Source: an uncultured bacterium
GTDB lineage: Bacteria > Cyanobacteriota > Vampirovibrionia > Gastranaerophilales > Gastranaerophilaceae
Length of the DNA: 9,038 nucleotides
NCBI GenBank assembly: GCA_900555175.1
Contig: USJT01000034.1
Span: 1 to 9,038, forward strand
Direction: 5' to 3'
The notes beneath the pieces were generated by a model, which searched no databases, had not been told where the DNA came from, and saw nothing but the letters and a program-made list of their open reading frames with translations. Made by a program: the position numbers and the translations under genes. Shown here piece by piece: positions 5,377 through 9,038 of this stretch. The first letter of the stretch is position 1. Each line of letters opens with the position of its first letter.

Positions 5377-8343
5377 ATGAAATGTCCAATATGCAAAAAA
5401 ATAATTCCTGACGATGCTCTGAAATGCCCGTATTGCAAAACTCGCACAGGTTTAATCTGTAAAAATTGTAATACTGTTAATTCCATATTTGATTTTAAAT
5501 GCAAAAAATGTGGAACAGAAATTTTGCGCCTTTGCCCGAATTGTAACAGCGTTAACTTACCAAATGTTGAAAAATGCAGAAAATGCGGCTATACTTTTAC
5601 AAATAACACTTCCGGAGAGGAACCCCAGGAAGAAGTTAAACTTGAATATTCTTCAAATCTTGTATCTCAACAAAAAGCCAAAAATCTGCTTGTAAAAGGA
5701 ATTTTATCCGATAATAAAAAAATATTTTCATTAAGCGGTGAAAAAGGAATTGGCAAAACTGTTGTTCTTAAAGCAATTATGCATGATTTGAGTAACAAAA
5801 ATTTTGCTTGGCTATACGGCAAATGTACACCAATTACACAAATTACCCCGGGCGGACTTGTTCAAGATATCTTATTAAATTTATTTAATTTACCAAATTT
5901 TTGCCTCGCTAATTTACAATTCAAAAAAGATGCGTCAAAATTTATAAAAAATGAATTTCCGGAGCTCAGCAATAACGAAGTTTTTGACTTGTTGAATTTT
6001 CTATATCCTGCAAAAGACGGGAAATTTGAAGATATTTTATCGGCAAAACACAATACTTTTGCATTTATAACTAAAGTTTTGAATAAAGTAACATCCGGCG
6101 GTAAATTTATAATAGTAATAGACAATTTTGATTTTATTGACGGTTTTTCTTATGAATTTATAAGCCGTTATATTCAAAAAAACAATGTGTGGAATGATTT
6201 AAAATTGCTTTTGCTATACAACGAATCAAAACCGTCAAAAGGATATTTTTACTTCCCGCAAATAAAAGATGACAATATTTATCTTGATGTCGGAATTGCA
6301 CCGTTAGAATTTAAACAAATAAATATGCTCGTTGAGCAAAAAACACAAAAAATTGAAGGATTTCCAAACCTTAATATCTTTGAATTAGAAGAAATTTACA
6401 AAATTAGCAAAGGGAATCCGTCATATATAAATCACGCACTCGATTTGTGTTTTGATTGCCAATTAAGCGGAACAGAATTTGAAATTGCCACAAATTTTGC
6501 AGGACTTTTGGAGTTTAGATTATCGCTACTCAAGCACTTAAATCCTATTGCCTATGATGTTCTTTTAAGCTCTGCAATGATTGGCGACAAAATTAACATG
6601 AATCTTATAAAAGAGATTTTTGAAATCGATGATAAAACGTTTAGAGATATTATGATTTATTTGAAAAAAATGGATTACATAACCCCGCTAAACGAAATAT
6701 ATTGCGAATTCAGCTCACTCCTTTTATGGGAAACAATTGTAAAAACCGCTAAAAATGACGCAAATTATACTCAAATCAATAAAAAAATCTTTAAATATTT
6801 AACTGGATTTACACTTAATTCAAATTCAATCCTTGCAATTATTGCTCAAAATCTTAAAGAAACAAGATTAGCACTTGATATATGGACAAAAAACACTCGT
6901 TTGGCTTCATATATAGGTGATATGAATTTATATGCAATATCTCAAAAGCAATCACTTGCATTGATTAATGAATTTGATGAAAGCCAAACCTTAAAAATAA
7001 GATACAATATCGCAGAGCGTTTAGGCAAGCTTCTAGCAAACTCAAATCCGTCAGAAGCAATAGAATACCTGCCTGATGCAATTTCTAACGCTCAAGCAGT
7101 CGGAGACAGTCCAAAAGAAATAGAATTACTTGCCTATTTAGCATTTTGTTGCAGAAAAACAGGCAATTATTTTGGAGAAGTTGAATGTGTTGATTCAGTG
7201 TTAAACAAAATTAAACCTGAAAATACAATGGATATTGCCCTTGTAAAAATAACAAAATTGAATGCACTTTTAAATATTGGCAATTGCGGTCAAGTTATCA
7301 ACATGATAGATAACGAGATAATGCCTGTTTTGGACGAATATCTAAATAAAAAACATAATATTAAAAGTCCTCAATTTGCATTTATGTATGAAAATTGGCT
7401 GAAAGTATATCTTATCCTTGCAAACGCACTTGTTATGCAGGGGAATGACAGGTCTTTTGAAATACTTACAATACTTTTTGATATTATTGAGCGAAATCAA
7501 ATCCAAGATGAATTATTTATATGCAAATGCAAGCTTACACTTGCTTACGCAAACACGATGAAAGGTAATTTCAAAGCATCAGAACAAATGCTTGAAGATG
7601 TTTTAAAATCATATCGTGAAAATATTATGGATAATGAAACCGTTTTAAAATGGAACTTTATAAATATTATAAACAATTTCTTCAGAAAGCAATATAAAGG
7701 AATTCAGGAAGACCTGTTCCAGGTAGTAACATTTGCAAACAACAACGGTGATAATTTCACTAAAAATATATTAAAAACACTTTTGGGAAAAGTTTTCAAA
7801 GACAACGGCAACACAAAACAGGCAATTGATATTTATAATGATCAAATAGCTTATTTTGCGAAAGAAAAAATGGCAATCGGTGCACTTTTAACCTGGTATT
7901 TAATTGCCGATGCAACTCTAATTACAGAAGGCCCTGAAAACGCTATTGAAATTGCAGAACAAGCTCTTGAAGTTGCACAAAATCCAAAAATTGACAATTA
8001 TTTCTTTATTATCTTATTTAGAATGGTAATTGCACAATGCGCAATCACAACCTCAGACTTTGAAACTGCAAAAATCAATTTGGAAACTGCAATTAATATT
8101 GCGAAAAGATATAGTATGAATGATATTTTATCAAGACTTTATCTTTTATACGGCAAATATTTCCAAGAACTCGGTCTTGTAAAATCGCCACAGCAAAATG
8201 AATATCTTGAAGGTGCACAAAAAATGTATTCACAAGCTGAAGAACTTATTGTTAAAACCAAAAACAATTCACTATTTAAAGAGCTTAAGCTTTTAACAAA
8301 ATCTCTTTCAACTTTCTGCGTAATGAACAACATTAAAATATAA
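5377..8343 (+). CDS. Triple zinc-ribbon / STAND-like P-loop ATPase / TPR protein
   Basis: A 988-residue protein, apparently soluble. Residues 3-70 hold twelve cysteines in six CxxC pairs (3/6, 17/20, 28/31, 42/45, 53/56, 67/70), enough for three zinc ribbons in a row. An AAA_16/STAND-type ATPase follows: Walker A GEKGIGKT at 121-128, Walker B IIVIDNFD at 245-252, a sensor-like strand LKLLLLYN at 275-282, and the GNP motif of STAND ATPases at 346-348 (SKGNPSYINHAL). A winged-helix-like segment comes next, then a long helical part from about 480 to the end with TPR-like units (for example AYANTMKGNF at 723-732, and 802-940). This order recalls STAND regulators and the ATPase/TPR halves of zinc-ribbon adenylate cyclase-like proteins, but I see no cyclase, kinase or DNA-binding output domain. 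Such ATPases switch on nucleotide binding and use the TPRs to sense partners. Co-transcription with the sigma gene suggests that it acts in the same pathway. Confidence 0.85.
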   Translation: MKCPICKKIIPDDALKCPYCKTRTGLICKNCNTVNSIFDFKCKKCGTEILRLCPNCNSVNLPNVEKCRKCGYTFTNNTSGEEPQEEVKLEYSSNLVSQQKAKNLLVKGILSDNKKIFSLSGEKGIGKTVVLKAIMHDLSNKNFAWLYGKCTPITQITPGGLVQDILLNLFNLPNFCLANLQFKKDASKFIKNEFPELSNNEVFDLLNFLYPAKDGKFEDILSAKHNTFAFITKVLNKVTSGGKFIIVIDNFDFIDGFSYEFISRYIQKNNVWNDLKLLLLYNESKPSKGYFYFPQIKDDNIYLDVGIAPLEFKQINMLVEQKTQKIEGFPNLNIFELEEIYKISKGNPSYINHALDLCFDCQLSGTEFEIATNFAGLLEFRLSLLKHLNPIAYDVLLSSAMIGDKINMNLIKEIFEIDDKTFRDIMIYLKKMDYITPLNEIYCEFSSLLLWETIVKTAKNDANYTQINKKIFKYLTGFTLNSNSILAIIAQNLKETRLALDIWTKNTRLASYIGDMNLYAISQKQSLALINEFDESQTLKIRYNIAERLGKLLANSNPSEAIEYLPDAISNAQAVGDSPKEIELLAYLAFCCRKTGNYFGEVECVDSVLNKIKPENTMDIALVKITKLNALLNIGNCGQVINMIDNEIMPVLDEYLNKKHNIKSPQFAFMYENWLKVYLILANALVMQGNDRSFEILTILFDIIERNQIQDELFICKCKLTLAYANTMKGNFKASEQMLEDVLKSYRENIMDNETVLKWNFINIINNFFRKQYKGIQEDLFQVVTFANNNGDNFTKNILKTLLGKVFKDNGNTKQAIDIYNDQIAYFAKEKMAIGALLTWYLIADATLITEGPENAIEIAEQALEVAQNPKIDNYFFIILFRMVIAQCAITTSDFETAKINLETAINIAKRYSMNDILSRLYLLYGKYFQELGLVKSPQQNEYLEGAQKMYSQAEELIVKTKNNSLFKELKLLTKSLSTFCVMNNIKI

Positions 8344-8366
8344 ATTATTAACTCAAAATCAACTGA

Positions 8367-9038
8367 TTAATAATTCATTACCCAATTATCATTAAGCAGT
8401 TTACCAAAACAACCTCTAAAACGAGAGCTGGATTTACACATTTGATTAAATAAATTTTCTCTGGTTTCATCAGCATTAGCAGGTAAAGTGCATATCTTCA
8501 TTGAATTACATACAGGAACAACTCCTTCTTCATCAATAGTTCCGTTTTCATAATATGCGATAAAGAATACATCTTTACCAGCCGTATTAGGGCCTTTCAT
8601 ACCATTTGTATCAACAAGAATATGTGACCATTTTACACCATTTGAAGAATGGTTTGCCAAAGCTTCAATACAAATACTTGCGCCGCTTCCTAAAGTAGCG
8701 CAATTTACATTTCCCCACCAATTTTTAACATTTTCAACTCCGCCACCTGTAACAGAAGAACCGTTCATATTTTTGTATTCAGTATTTGGAATACAAGGAG
8801 GTTCAAGATTACTACAAACAGTAACAGTTTTAAAATATTCTCTCAAAAATTGGTTAACATTAGTCTGCGAAGTTAAACCTGCCTCAGACAAATTTAAAGC
8901 ATTTTTATCATTTTGATATTTCATAAATGCTTGTTGAAGTTCATTATAAACTTTACTCATCTGTACAGCATAAACCTTTTTTTGATGATTTGACATCAAT
9001 GTAGGCATTGTCAAAGCTGCAACAACCCCAATTATACC
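8367..9038 (-). CDS. Type IV prepilin-like / pseudopilin protein, 5'-truncated
   Basis: The frame stays open to the window edge. The codons beyond the internal TTG at 9014 read GIIGVVAALTMPTLMSNHQK, the core of the prepilin N-terminal helix (after a leader usually ending G-FT-LAE-hLh-hL), so the real start and the G|F cleavage site lie just outside. Of the protein, 223 residues are visible. After the helix (KVYAVQMSKVYNELQQAFMK) comes a globular head with eight cysteines. The head contains VDTNGMKGPNTAGKDVF, a loop common in the pseudopilin-like proteins of Melainabacteria as I recall, and ends RGCFGKLLNDNWVMNY. Prepilins are processed by PilD-type peptidase and assembled into type IV pili or type II secretion pseudopili. 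No assembly genes are in view, so which machine it serves is unknown. It converges on the ATPase gene with 23 bp between them. Confidence 0.88.
   Translation of the reverse strand, partial: GIIGVVAALTMPTLMSNHQKKVYAVQMSKVYNELQQAFMKYQNDKNALNLSEAGLTSQTNVNQFLREYFKTVTVCSNLEPPCIPNTEYKNMNGSSVTGGGVENVKNWWGNVNCATLGSGASICIEALANHSSNGVKWSHILVDTNGMKGPNTAGKDVFFIAYYENGTIDEEGVVPVCNSMKICTLPANADETRENLFNQMCKSSSRFRGCFGKLLNDNWVMNY

Noticed and set aside
8344..8374. Inverted repeat ATTATTAA ... TTAATAAT between the ATPase and pilin genes, as a terminator
   Set aside because: The arms are eight A/T pairs around a 15-nt loop, with no GC in the stem and no clean U-run. It is too weak, and such repeats are common by chance in this composition.
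1..9038. CRISPR array, tRNA or rRNA gene, insertion sequence, phage attachment site
   Set aside because: Read through for spaced repeats, cloverleaf-like segments, terminal inverted repeats and transposase motifs; none was seen. The only repeats are the protein-coding units and the short intergenic ones listed.

Overview
The window is AT-rich with tightly packed bacterial genes and good Shine-Dalgarno sites. The best guess for the source is a non-photosynthetic relative of Cyanobacteria (Melainabacteria/Vampirovibrionia, perhaps gut Gastranaerophilales). Three things support this. One large protein has an N-terminal region resembling the cyanobacterial DUF1822 family. A small membrane protein carries the N-terminal 'NVNFRG' tag that I associate with this group. 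The right-hand gene is a cysteine-rich prepilin of a type that I recall being very numerous in these genomes. The assignment rests on pattern recognition, not on a search.

Layout. (1) Positions 2-859, + strand: the 3' three-quarters of a HemW-type radical SAM heme chaperone, cut by the window edge. (2) Positions 861-892: a perfect 14-bp hairpin serving as a shared terminator. (3) Positions 917-1441, - strand: a small one-helix membrane protein with an Ala/Lys/Glu/Pro-rich tail. (4) Positions 1442-1631: a divergent intergenic region with a perfect -10 hexamer, an exact tandem 10-bp repeat and a dyad. (5) Positions 1632-8343, + strand: a three-gene cluster made of a 1041-residue DUF1822-like/acidic-repeat/TM/TonB-C-like protein, a small sigma-70-type factor, and a 988-residue zinc-ribbon/P-loop ATPase/TPR protein. 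(6) Positions 8367-9038, - strand: a prepilin-type protein, convergent with the cluster and missing its extreme N-terminus at the window edge.

The most interesting unit is the three-gene cluster. The first protein has a single strongly predicted membrane helix near its C-terminus, a long cytoplasmic part, and an outer TonB-C-like domain. Residues about 181-219 look like the helical segment of membrane anti-sigma factors. The next gene encodes a sigma factor and has its own extended -10 promoter. The third gene, 12 bp further on, encodes a STAND-like ATPase with three N-terminal zinc ribbons and a TPR tail. I infer a trans-envelope signalling module in which the membrane protein controls the sigma factor and the ATPase acts as sensor, scaffold or effector. 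Family calls for the sigma factor, ATPase, HemW and pilin are secure. The anti-sigma role and the link between the three proteins are hypotheses.
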